From: Diogma glabrata
Taxonomy: Eukaryota; Arthropoda; Insecta; Diptera; Cylindrotomidae
DNA: 64,000 nucleotides
NCBI GenBank assembly: GCA_963693315.1
Contig: OY856188.1
Location: 270,377,114-270,441,113, forward strand
Reading direction: 5' to 3'
The notes under the pieces were generated by a model. The model saw nothing but the letters and a program-made list of their open reading frames with translations. It was not told where the DNA came from and did no database searches. Positions 25,110 through 36,820 of the stretch are shown here, piece after piece; the stretch's first letter is position 1; each line of letters starts with the position of its first letter. Both the position numbers and the translations under genes were made by a program.

Positions 25110-25530
25110 TTATAATAGTAACGAAGATTATCTATACTATTCGATATAATCTAGCAATACGACAAACGATTGGTATACCTCTAATTAGTAGGAAAGGCTG
25201 TAAGGCATCATCAAGAACATTAAATCGATAGACGCACAAATAGTTAGAGACGATAATTAAATAATTTATTTGAAATTGTAATCTCCAAAGGTACGATAAA
25301 ACGATGAACGATTTCAAAGCACTAGAGAAGACTTGGAAATACAATCTGATAGTACGACGAACGATTAAATAGCCCCAATTAGTGGGAATGGGAAACGCAT
25401 AAGTATAATTAGGGAAGATAATTAATTGGTTTATTAGAAGTTCTAATGTACAAATCACGATTTTAAAACACTAGCAAAGATCTACTTGGAAATGTTATCT
25501 AACAGTATATGACGAACGGTTAGGTTGACA
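25110..25530. repeat. Diverged direct repeat, about 2.5 units
   Basis: The motif TACGACRAACGRTT occurs near 25150 and 25350, with a variant (ATATGACGAACGGTTAGG) near 25505. Blocks AGCACTAGAGAAGACTTGGAAAT and its variant precede the second and third. Spacing is uneven (about 200 and 155 bp). The 108-codon minus-strand ORF across it (25132-25458) is probably incidental. Confidence 0.45.
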
Positions 25531-25639
25531 TGATCGATTCAGTAGTAATTGCAGGATTGATTTTGAAAGACGGTTACAGCTAAAATTACTTCACATCTCG
25601 TAATACCAGTAGCAAATATTAAATAAAAACCAACATCAT

Positions 25640-26640
25640 ATGACGGTACCAAACCTTTTGGGATCATCAAATTCCAGATTGAAACAGCAGCAGATCAGAA
25701 TATTTGGAACGAAAAACAGCCGCAAAACGAATTATACCAGATTGAGTTAACTTGTTCCTTTGGCACAATTGAATGCTCCACCGTATTTTATGGAGAAAAC
25801 GAAAATCGAGGCTTTCATTGACGTATCCAAGATCCACAAATTAGATAAACAGTAATGGTTACACCTAAGGAAACTATCTACGAAACAGTCACATGCGCAA
25901 TGCAATGTGAGATGACACAGAGAATTTGTATTCCATTTGTTGGATGCAGAAAAGAGAATTTAGAAGGCAACCTGCGAGGAAAGCCCTGGCACACAGAGTT
26001 AGAAGCGACAACAGATACTGGGTGTGTCATTAAGAGTGTCACATGTCACGAGCGTGCAGGAAAAATAAAGTAGCAGAGAGATCGTCGTATTCTGTGAAGA
26101 TTACAGGAGTCGAAGAAAAGGCGTACGCAGGTTTCAGGAACAGCAGTAGGAAACTCCAGTGTTGGATATGTAGAAAATTGGGCAATATCTCACAGGACTG
26201 CTGGAACAGGAAGCGTGACAGATCTTCGTCTATTCTTATTTAACGGAAACCCGTTCAAGGTAAAACTGTAAGGAAAATATAATCAACACCCAAATTTCGA
26301 AAATGGCTATAAATGGAAAAAGTTTGTGTATCGAAGAACAAACCAAAATTGCATCTCGAACATTCGTTCGCAAGGGTTGTATTGGCGAAGTTTTGGACTA
26401 AAACTGCAAACGGTAACTGGAAAACTCACAATATATCAGGTAAAAGGATCGTTGGTTAATAATGTTGAAGTACCACTACTTTTGAATGAAGCAGAGTCCA
26501 CTGATATTGACAACAATGAAAAACTATGCAGTGCAGAGTCAAATCCAGAACCATCAAGCAAACCAATGAGTGAGGGAGATGTCAAAAAACGCAGACGTTT
26601 TATCAAACTCCGACAGTTAAAACGAAAATAAATACGGATG
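25640..26640 (+). pseudogene. Decayed LTR-retrotransposon gag/protease region
   Basis: Several frames on the plus strand hold fragments of a gag-pol region. At 26155-26215 the peptide CWICRKLGNISQDCWNRKR matches a CCHC zinc knuckle (C-x2-C-x4-H-x4-C) with the His replaced by Asn. After a short gap, 26326-26631 contains FGLKLQTVTGKLTIYQVKG, which resembles the region after the catalytic Asp of Gypsy-type proteases. It ends in a basic tail (KKRRRFIKLRQLKRK). Frameshifts and stops separate all parts, so nothing here is functional. The clade (Gypsy or BEL) cannot be settled by eye. Confidence 0.5.
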
Positions 26641-28574
26641 AATAACGAACTAGATAGTGAGCAACTTGAATTAAGTGGTTAAAAGAGCTTCAAGCTGGGT
26701 GGAACACCCAAAGGGAAAAAATACAATAATGAGAATCTAGACTCATTATAATGAGCCAACAAGGGACAAAGTGATGGCCAAGGACTTTGAAAGGGATACG
26801 AATTAATTCTCAACAGTATTAAAATAAGAAAAAGAAAAAAAGTTATTTGAATTCAACAATTGGAGAAGAGATTCAGAACCGGTTCGTGGCAAACAGGCTT
26901 AGCTGGAGGGTAATGTTTCGATACCACATAATTGCAATGAAATAGGAAACAACGTTATATTCAACCTCAATTATATACAATATTTTAAAAAAAAATCAAG
27001 CTGTCAAATTGCTTCTAAGAAAAAGGACCAAAACAAGAAATAAAATGTACTCAAAATAACTACGTAGATTTCTTTGTAAAGAATGAATTTTCCAAGAATA
27101 TACGAGACATTAACTAGAATTATATATAAAGAATTCTTTTTGAAAAATGAGAATGAGTTTTAAATTAGTCTGCGATAGATAATGGATGATGTTAAATGAA
27201 AATTAATTGTAAACGAAACGCTGTATCGTAAATATAAACCGTGTAAAAATTAGTTTTTGTAAAAAAGAAGCAAAATTAGTTTTTGTAAAAAAAGTTTTAA
27301 GTATTATTCGATAGAAATATCTTGTGTTTTATTGTGGACGCTGTGTTTATAATGGAAATTTCTACAACCAACCGTTGCAGTTTCTGAAGCTATTAAAAGA
27401 ATATTCTGGATAAGAATTGTTTGCTGTATTGTTTTCTTGCTGTTGTGGAACAATGGTAGCAACTAGTTTCAGAAGGTAAATTGCTTAAAACTGTCTGAAA
27501 ATTTCCAGAGGGAAACAAGTTCGAAGGTGCGATGATGAAATTAATATTTATTTAGGTGGAATCGTACACAAAAACATATAAAAAGACATAGGCGCCTCTG
27601 AAGGTAAACCGAACTCCTACGATCTTAAAACTCTTCTCGACAGTATCATAATTGGCGATTTTTAGTTTGACTGTAAAAAATTAATATTCCCTAACAATTA
27701 TTCATTAATATTTAAATGATTTACCTTAGCGTATTAACACCTTAACGAATAAAAAATTTGATTTCATGACCGGATGAGGGAAACTAACAAGAAATTAATC
27801 ATAATTAACAAATAACATTAACGTCATTCTTGTTAAATGTCACTATCTGATTTAATTCCATGAATAATACAAATTTCTCACCAAGTTTAAATTAATTAAT
27901 TTTTTCTATTATCAATTAATATGAAGATTTAAATTAAATATTTTCTTTTTATATATTAAAATAAAATACACACATCACATAAAACAACAACAAACAACCG
28001 AAAACTAGAATAAATTAGATTTTACTTTCACTTGAATAATATAGTTTGCTAATTATAACTAGAAATATAATTATTGTTTTAGTTTTAATTTATCGTTTTT
28101 TATTAGATTTAATTTTTTTTGTTCAAGTAAGCTATAATGTTTGATTACAATTATTTGTAATTAATTATAATTTTTATTTCTTAGAAAATATATTTTCTTT
28201 CCTAGTCTAACTGAAATAGGATGGAAATCATATTAACAAAAACTAAGACTATGAGAATATGCTTGTCCATACTCTAATTTTGTTGATTGTCGTTAATTAT
28301 TATTTTAGATAAGGAAGATATGTCTAAATTAGGTTCTAAATTAGATTACAAAATAAGAGGTAATGAAGGACATACCTATGGATTAGATTCAAACATTTTG
28401 CCAGAGAAGTCTTCGTCTCTGTTCCAACTTAAGAATTGAACTTTTTATAAAAATAAGGTACTCGAAACTTTATACTTTTTCAATGATTTGGTTTCAATAA
28501 CTTAACTGAAAACCTACACTTGGCTTTAATTTATTTTTTTACAGCATACCATTATATGCTTTACCAACATTAAG
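26641..28574. other. AT-rich intronic sequence
   Basis: Nothing was recognised. A short direct repeat of AAAATTAGTTTTTGTAAAAAA occurs near 27246 and 27273. Confidence 0.5.
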
Positions 28575-28872
28575 AATAAAATGTAATACTTTTTACCGTT
28601 TCCTCAAAAAACAAATTCACCTATACTCTGCTAACCTATCCTGAGTAATTTCTGGGTTTCTTTATTAAAACTTTATCAAAAATACATTATGGTCTAGCTA
28701 GACATCGTTTTTCACTGGTTCGTCTATTCAACCAGTGAAAAACGATGTCTAGCTAGACCATAATGTATTTTTGATAAAGTTTTAATAAAGAAACCCAGAA
28801 ATTAGTCAAGATGGGTCAGAAGAGTATAGGTGAATTTGTTTTTTGAGGAAACGGTAAAAAGTTTTACTATAC
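28575..28872. repeat. Long palindrome, arms about 145 bp, 9-bp loop
   Basis: The inverted arms meet at 28720/28730 with loop CGTCTATTC. The inner 75 bp on each side is perfect (for example GGTCTAGCTAGACATCG against its inverse). The outer part has a few mismatches and reaches ACTTTTTACCG at about 28588-28598 and its inverse at 28851-28862. Transcribed within the intron, this would form a hairpin of about 300 nt. It could be a foldback MITE; no coding capacity. Confidence 0.93.
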
Positions 28873-28874
28873 AT

Positions 28875-29319
28875 TAGACTGGTTGCTAAAAATTACATTT
28901 CTCAGACATTCCCTCAAAAAATTCTTTCTTTTTGATGAAAAAAACACGAAGATATTTTTTTACAAATAAAAAGAACACGTGCCGGAAAATCATCGAAGTG
29001 AAAATGCATGAAATATGTAGATTTTAAAAAAAGATCATATAAATTTTTTGTAGGGAATATAATTCGTGATCCTCATTATTTGTGTTTTTTATGAGTTACG
29101 AAGATTATATTTAATTCAAAAAAGAATTATATTTAATTCAAAAATGTTTATACGATTTTTTATATTTGAATATTTCATGAGATATTTAAAAAAATCAACA
29201 TAGATGGTTTTTCAGCACGTGTTCATTTTATTTAAAAAAAAATATTTTCGTGTTTTTTTCATAGAAAAAAATTTTTTTAGAAGGCGTCTGAGTAAATTTA
29301 AATTTTAACGACTTGTCTC
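28875..29319. mobile_element. MITE family A, copy 1, with TSD CTATACAT
   Basis: A 445-bp element with imperfect terminal inverted repeats of about 110 bp. The left end is TAGACTGGTTGCTAAAAA and the right end, inverted, GAGACAAGTCGTTAAAA. Both arms share CTCAGACRYYCYYTMAAAAAA, AAAAAACACGAARATATTTTTTT and GAACACGTGC. The 8-bp string CTATACAT flanks both sides (28867-28874 and 29320-29327). A second family member lies at 37442-38115. The 8-bp duplication suggests a hAT- or P-like source; no coding sequence was seen. Confidence 0.82.
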
Positions 29320-29779
29320 CTATACATATAAGAAAAGGAAGTGATTTTCGATGTATTTGAATTGAACCAGCTATTTTTCTTGTTTTTAAACACATGTTGT
29401 GTAGTAGTAGTAGGAATTACAATATACATTCAAAGGTGTTGATGCACGCAAAAATTTATTTAAATAGTACATAACTAAACAAAAAATCCTATCACATATA
29501 AAAAATGACATAGACCAATAATTCATGATAATATGGGCAAAGGGCTAATTTTTTGTAAAAGATTTGCTGGTGGAACAAAACTAAAATTAGGTTGTTAATA
29601 ACCCAGCTAGTGGCAGATCAACAAACAGTGATCCCTCCTTGTGTGTGGAGGAAGTGTTGGTGTATTGTTTGATGTAACTCTTTTGAACAATCAAAGTTGT
29701 AAGCGCCAGACATACTTATGTTGTCTTGATGAATCTAAATTTTACTGAGAATGGAACTAAGTTTTAACCCCAAGGGAAG
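29320..29779. other. Intronic sequence, nothing recognised
   Basis: No feature was recognised apart from an AT-rich segment and a TAGTAGTAGTAG run at about 29403. Confidence 0.5.
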
Positions 29780-30300
29780 GAAAGAAACATGCGTTTGGTC
29801 TGAACAATACAGAACTAGAGTTAGCCAATCAGAAAACAGAAGTCAAACTAATGAGTAAACGAAAAGTTGTGGAAAGTGTCGATATTCAGGTTGGTGGACA
29901 GACCATTACATTTGGCCAGCACCAGGGGTATCTTGGAGTCATTCTACCACAGACTCAACTACCAAAGAATCATCTTCAAATACCACCTGATGTACGCTGG
30001 TGACAAAGCCCAATGAGTGGGGCTGCTCTTGCCAGGATTATTCCAATCAATGGTGGTCCTAGACAACCAATCAGGAAGCTTTTCGGTAGTGTTAGCACAT
30101 CAATAAAAATGTTTGCGGCACCCGTATGTTCCTAAGCGGTGAAAACACCATCTCATGTTAGACCTATGAAAACGGTCTACAGACTGACATCGTTCCGCAT
30201 ATGCTGCGCTTTCTCCACGATGTCTGATGAGGCCGTAAATACTATTACGAGTAGACTGTCGATCGATTTTACAACGAACACAACAATACTTCATCAAATA
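29780..30300 (+). pseudogene. Decayed non-LTR reverse transcriptase, thumb region
   Basis: The plus-strand translation reads LELANQKTEVKLMSKRK, then QVGGQTITFGQHQGYLGVIL, then after a stop AALARIIPINGGPRQPIRK, LFGSVSTSIKMFAAPV, and VYRLTSFRICCAFSTMSDEA. This matches the conserved order K-T-E-x-V-x-x-S-x-R-K, Y-L-G-V, A-L-x-R-I-x-P-x-x-G-G-P, and R-x-x-x-Y-R-T-x-S seen C-terminal to the catalytic core in R1/Jockey/LOA-type retrotransposons. Internal stops show that it is dead. It lies antisense inside intron 3 of the BTB gene. Confidence 0.8.
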
Positions 30301-30724
30301 TCTTTGATGTAAAAGTAACAACAACACGGCAACACGGTGACTTCAACCATTACTTGACGCAGATGATCTCAGGCCATAGATGTGTCCGTGAGTAATTATA
30401 CAAGTATAGGCACGTAATGGACCCACACGGAGCAAATACACGGAGACTTAATGAACAACATATGGGAGAATCAATTAAGCCTCATTCAATTAGCGCTTAG
30501 CCTCATGCAATTTACACTGAGCTGACAAGTCAACTATGGAATATAGCGAACGCGATCATCACAAGTATATGATGAAATGGCTGAGACGAGACGAACGAAG
30601 AGTAGTTATGCTCAACACTACGCAGCAAAACCACGACAACACAACATTATAATACACGAGAGGGTACTACACTCAATCCCTGCACTATGAATAACATCAA
30701 TAAAGTTCAAAATAATTTTCATCC

Positions 30725-30860
30725 TTATAATAGTAGTTTAATCAATGAGTGTATAATGAAATAGTTTATTCTCAAGCAAAAGTTTAAAATTTGAGCGAGG
30801 CACGAGCGAGAATTTTAATTTGCGAGAGAATAAAATTCATTATTCACGAATCGATTACAA
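30725..30860 (+). repeat. Dispersed repeat B, copy 1
   Basis: ATAATAGTAGTTTAATCAATGAGTG...GCGAGAGAATAAAATTCATTA...CACGAA is shared with an inverted copy at about 40225-40350. The copies differ by a GAGCGAGGCACGAGCGAGA insert here. Family identity is unknown. Confidence 0.65.
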
Positions 30861-32330
30861 TACTTTATTCTCTGACAAAGAATTGTGTATTATAAAAAAT
30901 AAAAACATTTTCTTCAATTAAAACAATAAATCTTTATTGTTTTAATTAATAAATCAAATTTCTTAATAAAAAAACCCTGATGATAAAAAACGCCCTTCTC
31001 ATACAATCAACCAAGTTCAACTAAACGAAATAAGAGAATTTAACTTAAAATTTTATTTTTGAACAAAACTTATCAAAGCAATTGTGATTATAATTTGAAA
31101 ATAATTTTCATGAAATCAAAACAATTTGACCAATTGGAATCATACCAATTGAATAATGATAATTTTTTTATAGGAAGATTTTCATTAGACAATAGGTTAA
31201 GTTCATTAGGCTATAGGTTAGAAAACAATACAATAATACATACTATTATTATCGAAAAAACATACAAATAAAGCTGATATAATTAAATGGAAGAGAATAA
31301 AATTTATTTGTTTGTTTATTTGGAGAAAATATGACATACTGTTCAAAATATTTATTATTTTTTATTAGTCGTGATGGCATAAAACTGTTATACCATTTTT
31401 CGTGACGGAAAAAAACATTTGTTTTCTTCAATTAAGTCGCGCCAATAGATGTTTCACATAAAAAATAAAATAAATAAAACCTTGAATATAATAGCGATGC
31501 TTTTCTGAAAGCATAACCAAGTTTTACTTTATCAACACATACTCATTCGGCGAAAATAAACATTAAGGTTGATGATATTAAACCTATCTCATCAAGCTCT
31601 TAGATCATGTCAGAAATAACATACCATAAGCTAACCAAAGCACAGTGTTCTGGCACCATGCTCTGGTCCAATATGTCGGATGAAGAAGAGCATCAGTTTT
31701 CGCAAACGATTCTGCTTTGGAATCTGCAATAAATCTATGACTCGGAAACTCACTAATATTTACACGTCCAACACAACCGAGTAAAACTACTCAAAATCGG
31801 AACGCGCTCGATCCGAAATTAAATCCATAAACCGTTTTGCTACCAATAATATGCGCAAGAAGACGTAAATCCAAAAAAACCTTTCTGAAGAGCAAGACAC
31901 CAAAGTTGATACCCTTCTCAGATCTCTTGACCAGTCGGACAAAGGTAGTAAACTAAATGACCTCACTTTGAAGGTTATAGCCAGACAGGAGGACACAGGC
32001 GCCAAAAGTAGCAAGAGGATCCAATTAAAAGTATCGCAGAATTCTCCACAGGCAACTTTCCAGCCAAAATAGAGGCTAATGTCAAAATAGAGGCTAGGAA
32101 TGGTATTGAGACTACTACGGCCACTCCCACACAATGACAGCATCTAATGCACAAACGGCTTCGAAACCAACAAAGACAGTGGAGTTTGGAACTTCACCAT
32201 CAACTACTGTTCTATTATATATCCCGAAGGAAAATATAAAAATACAAATTCATATATTATGTCTGACAGACCTTCAGAGCTAGTGACTCTGAATTCGACG
32301 CGCTTCGAATCAAAACTAGTATGCTAAATA
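30861..32330. other. AT-rich then balanced intronic sequence
   Basis: The left part is AT-rich with no gene. From about 31640 to 32230 the composition rises. The plus strand has a stop-broken, Ser/Thr/Lys-rich frame that could be a retrotransposon ORF1 relic lying before the RNase H-like piece at 32340. A 118-codon minus ORF (31787-32143) shows no motif. Confidence 0.35.
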
Positions 32331-32339
32331 TTGCAATAA

Positions 32340-32600
32340 TCAACTGTTTCCCACTTGTATGGGTATCTAGACACTCAGGGGTGTAAGGCAATATAGTAGC
32401 AATTTACTCGTCTTCCATCTAAAAACATGTGATGTAACAGAATATGATCCAAAACGTACCACCATCTTAACAAGCAGGGCCAGCTAAGTCTGACCAATTC
32501 AGTTTCTACAACTCTAAGGCAGAAACAAAGAAACACATTATCTGGAACTGGCCCGACCTTCACATGGCGTAGATACATCAAGCTGGATCAGGGAAATTAA
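32340..32600 (+). pseudogene. Decayed retrotransposon RNase H C-terminus
   Basis: The plus-strand reading has VWVSRHSGV, a stop, then GNIVA, matching the W-V-P-G-H-x-G-I-x-G-N-E-x-A-D motif of retrotransposon RNase H. It is followed about 55 codons later by NSKAETKKHIIWNWPDL, similar to the E-T-x-x-H-L-L-x-x-C-P-x-L tail. It contains stops, so it is non-functional. It probably comes from a LOA- or I-type element, which carry RNase H. Confidence 0.5.
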
Positions 32601-32964
32601 TACTTTTTTTTAAACGAAAGACATTACTCCAATCGACCGCATCAACAACCTACAGGGCCTAAGATTTAACAACATAGCCCATCCTACAGTGAAATCGACA
32701 TCTTATTTCATAAAGCAACTTTAAGGTTAAGCACAATATATTTTGGGTAGCAGTGATACTCGTACAAGCTGACGTATTAACACTTAGTGCGGATGTACCA
32801 GAAACCTGTTCAACTCGACATAGTAAGATTTTGTAAGAATGCTTGCTTAAAGAAGCCTAGTTCCTTCAATCGGTGTGTTTAAATTTTTTAGTTCGACGAG
32901 AAGTTTGTAATTCGCTGTTTGCAGCGAAATTACTAGCAAATGGGAGGGATCAGTGATGTAACAA
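32601..32964. other. Intronic sequence, nothing recognised
   Basis: No ORF or repeat was recognised. Confidence 0.4.
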
Positions 32965-33215
32965 TCCGCTATCGGATGTCATTTGAGGGCCCACCGAGAT
33001 TACCAGCTCGAAGAATGTAACATACTGCTGGTCCGTGAACATAATTAAATACTTACCAAACATGCTTACCAAATAAAGTAGGTATAGCAGAGTTCCGGAA
33101 TCTGGACTTGGAACCGGAAGAATAACACTGCATTTTGTCGCTACAACAACAACAACATCATAAGTAATGTAATGCGACCAGGGCCGAAGATCAGCCTGGC
33201 TGGCCCATTTAAATA
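32965..33215 (-). repeat. Second TTG-repeat-headed dispersed repeat
   Basis: On the minus strand ATGATG(TTG)nTAGCGACAAAATG begins near 33162 and shares its header with the segment at 23990. The rest (CTTCCGGTTCCAAGTCCAG and onward) differs from that copy. The 89-codon minus ORF here is taken to be incidental. Confidence 0.4.
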
Positions 33216-33445
33216 TCACCTATTAGTAAGTCAGGAGAGCTCAAGATAGGACTAAGTAGTAAGCTAATTTTTGGTTTATATAAATTTTTGGTTTATATAA
33301 ACGTTGACATTTTTGGTAGTTAAACATGTTTAGCACACTAAATATGAAATATTGATTATTCAGACTCTTTGAATATCCGAAGATACCATGTCAACTATAA
33401 AGGAAGGAGATGAGGAAAATGGAAGGAATGAGGATATAGGGAAAA

Positions 33446-33941
33446 CTATACTAACTGTTTTAAATGACGATGGGCATTTTCTTTAAATGCCCGAGGGGAA
33501 AATTCATCGAGAAATACAGAGGAGGGCATTGAGTTCCACAATTTTGCCACTCTATTAAAATGGTCGTTCTGGAAAGACACAGTTCCCACAACGAGGTATT
33601 TATACAACAAATGGATTGGAGAACTCGGCAGCTCTGGTTTGTCGATTATACTGCGCACACGATGGAAGGATATTTTGAATTTCCTTAGAGGAGAATTCGC
33701 TAAAGTCATATTTATAGTAGATTGACAATTCAGCCACATTTCTTCTGTGCTGGAGTGAATCAAGCTGGTCCGTTAGTTCGGTATTACCAATCAACCGTAT
33801 TACTTTTCTCTGTACAGAGTCTAAACATTTTATTGTTGACTGACAAGCCAACATTACTATCGTACTTGGAAACCTACTATAATCACGGTGAATGTCAAAC
33901 TTGATCTTTATAACAAAAGCGGCGAAGAAGTGTTTACTCAC
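33446..33941 (-). pseudogene. Decayed non-LTR retrotransposon pol C-terminus
   Basis: The minus strand first reads LDSVQRKVIRLIGNTELTDQ and SLQHRRNVAELSIYYKY. After a frameshift near 33650 it reads AKLWNSMPSSVFLDEFSPRAFK and ends HRHLKQLV. This matches the conserved tail of many insect Jockey/CR1-like pol proteins: L-x-x-V-Q-R-x-x-x-R-L-I-G, L-x-H-R-R-N-V, and L-W-N-S-L-P-x-x-V-F-x-x-x-x-x-x-x-x-F-K. It is broken by one frameshift but otherwise well kept, so it is younger than the neighbouring relics. Confidence 0.85.
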
Positions 33942-34690
33942 AGATTCATCCGTTTAATATTGTTCATGTTAAAAACAATGGAAAGCTACGTAGGACAAGT
34001 TTACTTGAAAATTAGAGAGGCGGTAGACAAGAAAGATAAAGCTATTTGTGTCTTTTTAAATATTGAAGGAATCTCTAAGAATACGGTCAGGCGGGAGTCT
34101 TAATGGAATAAACGTTGACAGCACCATTGTAAATTGCATGGTGTAAGAAGCTGAGAAGTAGAGGCGTATAATCAAAGTCGCGAACTGTAAATCAAATTTG
34201 GTAATATCATAAGATTTTCACAGGGTTGGGCCTTATAACCCTTTATATGGAAATAATGATAGATGAAACGTTAGCTACGTTAGGTAACATCATATGACTG
34301 AGCAACGAGGATGGCATATTGACCATGATTCAATGTAAATTTGAGGAGATACTTTGTAGAACTGTGCAGTCATTCGGATCTTAATTTTGTGGTCATAAGG
34401 CATACTTGTTTGGGTCTTAACCTTAAATAAGCTAAAGGAGCAAAGACGAATTGTGTTACAGCGTTCATAGAGAGGTAGATATAGAATTCGCTCGGCAACA
34501 TTTGCAAATTAGGAGTTTAGCCAGCCGGAGAATTAGTAATGAAGATATGAAAAAACATCATTACCATCAACCAACACTTTATAGGAAAAAGCTCTTGCAT
34601 GAGTTACCAGAGGACGAAATGATCCTGGTGAAGAAAAAACCATCGATGTTGAACAATAAAGCAGAGTGGACCATGATTTAGCTACGTAAA
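33930..34690 (+). pseudogene. Decayed non-LTR reverse transcriptase, catalytic region
   Basis: The plus-strand fragments read YLKIREAVDKKDKAICVFLNIEG (motif A region, normally F-L-D-I-E-G-A-F with catalytic Asp, here Asn). In broken frames the peptides HRVGPYNPLYMEIMIDETLATL (equivalent to Q-G-G-V-L-S-P-L-L-W-N) and KFEEILCRTVQSF follow. Several stops are present. It runs opposite to the pol tail at 33446-33941 and is therefore a separate insertion. Part of the 76-codon ORF at 34451-34681 may be its continuation. Confidence 0.65.
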
Positions 34691-35045
34691 ATCTGAGCGA
34701 TGAAGTAACTAAATAGGAGAAGTAACGAGCTAGATGTAGATGTAGAATTATTCGAATCAGACTTAATCAATAGACACATACAAAAATATATTTCGAGGCA
34801 AAATGGATCTTTGGTCTTGAACCCTACTACGGTCTGAGCACAAGGACCATTCTATAAAGGGTGAGGGTCGAAATTAGAAAGAAGTTGTCTGAGGCCTGGA
34901 ATATTTCCAGGGGACTTCAACAGTTTAAACGCCTAGATTGTTTTACCAAAATAGAGCAGTAATATGTTCAAGGCTAAAGAGGAACAATTTTTCCAAAACA
35001 GTTATTCCCATCAATACATTACGACCCTCGGTGATATCTTCTCTG

Positions 35046-35163
35046 CGGATCAAGACTTCACACTCTTTGAGACTGTGAGGTGTGCTATTTCCCCAGAATC
35101 TACCTGAAAGACTATACCTGAATAACGTAGCTTACATTCTCAAAGAGTGTTCGAGTCTTGATC
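35046..35163. repeat. Short inverted repeat, 25-26-bp arms
   Basis: GATCAAGACTTCACACTCTTTG at 35046 is matched inverted by CAAAGAGTGTTCGAGTCTTGATC ending at 35163. The roughly 67-bp loop is unrelated. It could be the end pair of a small deleted element. Confidence 0.75.
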
Positions 35164-36742
35164 AAATTAAAGTTTTGCTTAGATCTGATCAAATCAAAGA
35201 AAAAGAACACCAAAGAGAAAAATATATGCGCTAACGGCTAACGAACACAAAGCAATCTTATTAAATCTATTACCAAACACTAAGCTAATTTACAAAAAAC
35301 TGATCAGACATCAAAGTGCTCAAAAATGTAACTAATAGTAATAACATATTTTAGTGTTTCTTAGTTTTAAAGTAACACAAATAGTCTTTATGAAATTAGT
35401 TTGGAAAAAATCCTTTAGCACTGCGTTAGCAGTGCTAACTCTTTCTTGAAAATAATTTAAATTTTATGATTTTTTGCTTCGATAAATTGTAAATATTTAT
35501 TTTGATTTTTCTATAGCACACTTCCCTATAACTTCAGTTCATATTCATATTCCAGAGCGAGAAAAGTTCAAATAATCAATATTCGATTTAGTATGTTGAG
35601 CATATGTGCTTATTAAAAATAATTCAGATTAATTTTAAATCAACTGTAGATGTTTCTAACAGTCTAAAAGAGTTAACAGTCACGGTGTAGTACTACAATC
35701 GAAATATAATTCATAAAACTCTACAAAATCAAAACAGATTTTTTGTTCGAAGTTTTTGATAAACTTTTACTTAAACGTACGATAAGTCTTTTATCGAACA
35801 AATTTAGGTTATTTTAGACTTAAAAAATTAACTGAAATCATATATATGTAACGTTAAATTTGTAAAGAACAAACTCACTATTAAAAATTATCATCGTATT
35901 TCACATACAAAAAATCTAATATTACGTATATGTATGAACATTCACTAAAATAAAACAAATCTTCTTATATGAATAAAATAAAGATTTTAAGGCTCGGGGA
36001 AAGTATTACGCACGCTAATATATACAAAATTCACTTCTATGCTTTACATACTGAATACTTAACGAGCAACAACAACTACACACAATTATAACGGATCCAA
36101 CCCGTCATAATCAATTTTATTTTAAGTCAATCAAAATTAAAGTCACAACTTATAACTACTAAGATCTTCGTTTCGTTAAATTCGATTTAAAACTTTTTTT
36201 TATCATTCAAATTTATCTTTCGTAAATGTCAAAATTTAAGTTTTATGAATAGCATTTCTTCTATGGCACACATATTACATTTGAAGAAAATAGAAATCTT
36301 ACTAATAATAAAATTGAAATTTTTGTTTATATTATAGTTGATACATAACTTTGTGTTAGGATTATATAAATATTAGATTTTTAACTTTGAGTAAGCTTTT
36401 TAAGCTTCATATGTATTTGACAAACTTTTTTTAAAAAAAATCGTTGGATTCATAATTATTGGTAACATTAATTTAATTTAAGTTAATTTCATTTCATCTC
36501 ACATAATCTTAGGTCAATCAAAGAAATCAACAAACGTTAAAAAAACTCATAATTCAACTTGTTAAAATTTACAAAAAAAAAATATTATTATTCACAGGTG
36601 AATAACTTACATTACCAAAAACTCAAAAATATAAATAAAAAACGAAATAAATAATAAAAAAAACATTTAGAAACTTTCATTAATAAATAAAACAGTAAAT
36701 AATGTTAATGTGTACGATATAGTTATATTAAGTATAACTTAC
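35164..36742. other. AT-rich intronic sequence before exon 3
   Basis: Very AT-rich, with no repeat or ORF of note. Confidence 0.6.
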
Positions 36743-36820
36743 CTCCGTATGTAAACCTTTAATTTGCATTGCTTCAGCAACTTTTAAAAAACTTGGTAGA
36801 TCATCATATTTGACATTTAC
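36743..36820 (-). CDS. BTB/POZ protein, exon 3: end of BTB domain
   Basis: A 78-bp exon in phase 0 bounded by acceptor TTTAATTTAG and donor GAG|GTAAGT on the minus strand. It encodes 26 residues starting VNVKYDDLPSFLKVAEA and ending MQIKGLHTE. This is the hallmark C-terminal part of insect BTB-TTK domains (V-x-x-x-x-L-P-x-F-L-K-x-A-E-x-L-x-I-K-G-L). It joins exon 2 (ends FMYSGQ) to give FMYSGQVNVKYDDLP without any gap. The exon is too short for ORF scanning and was found from the domain and splice sites. Confidence 0.96.
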
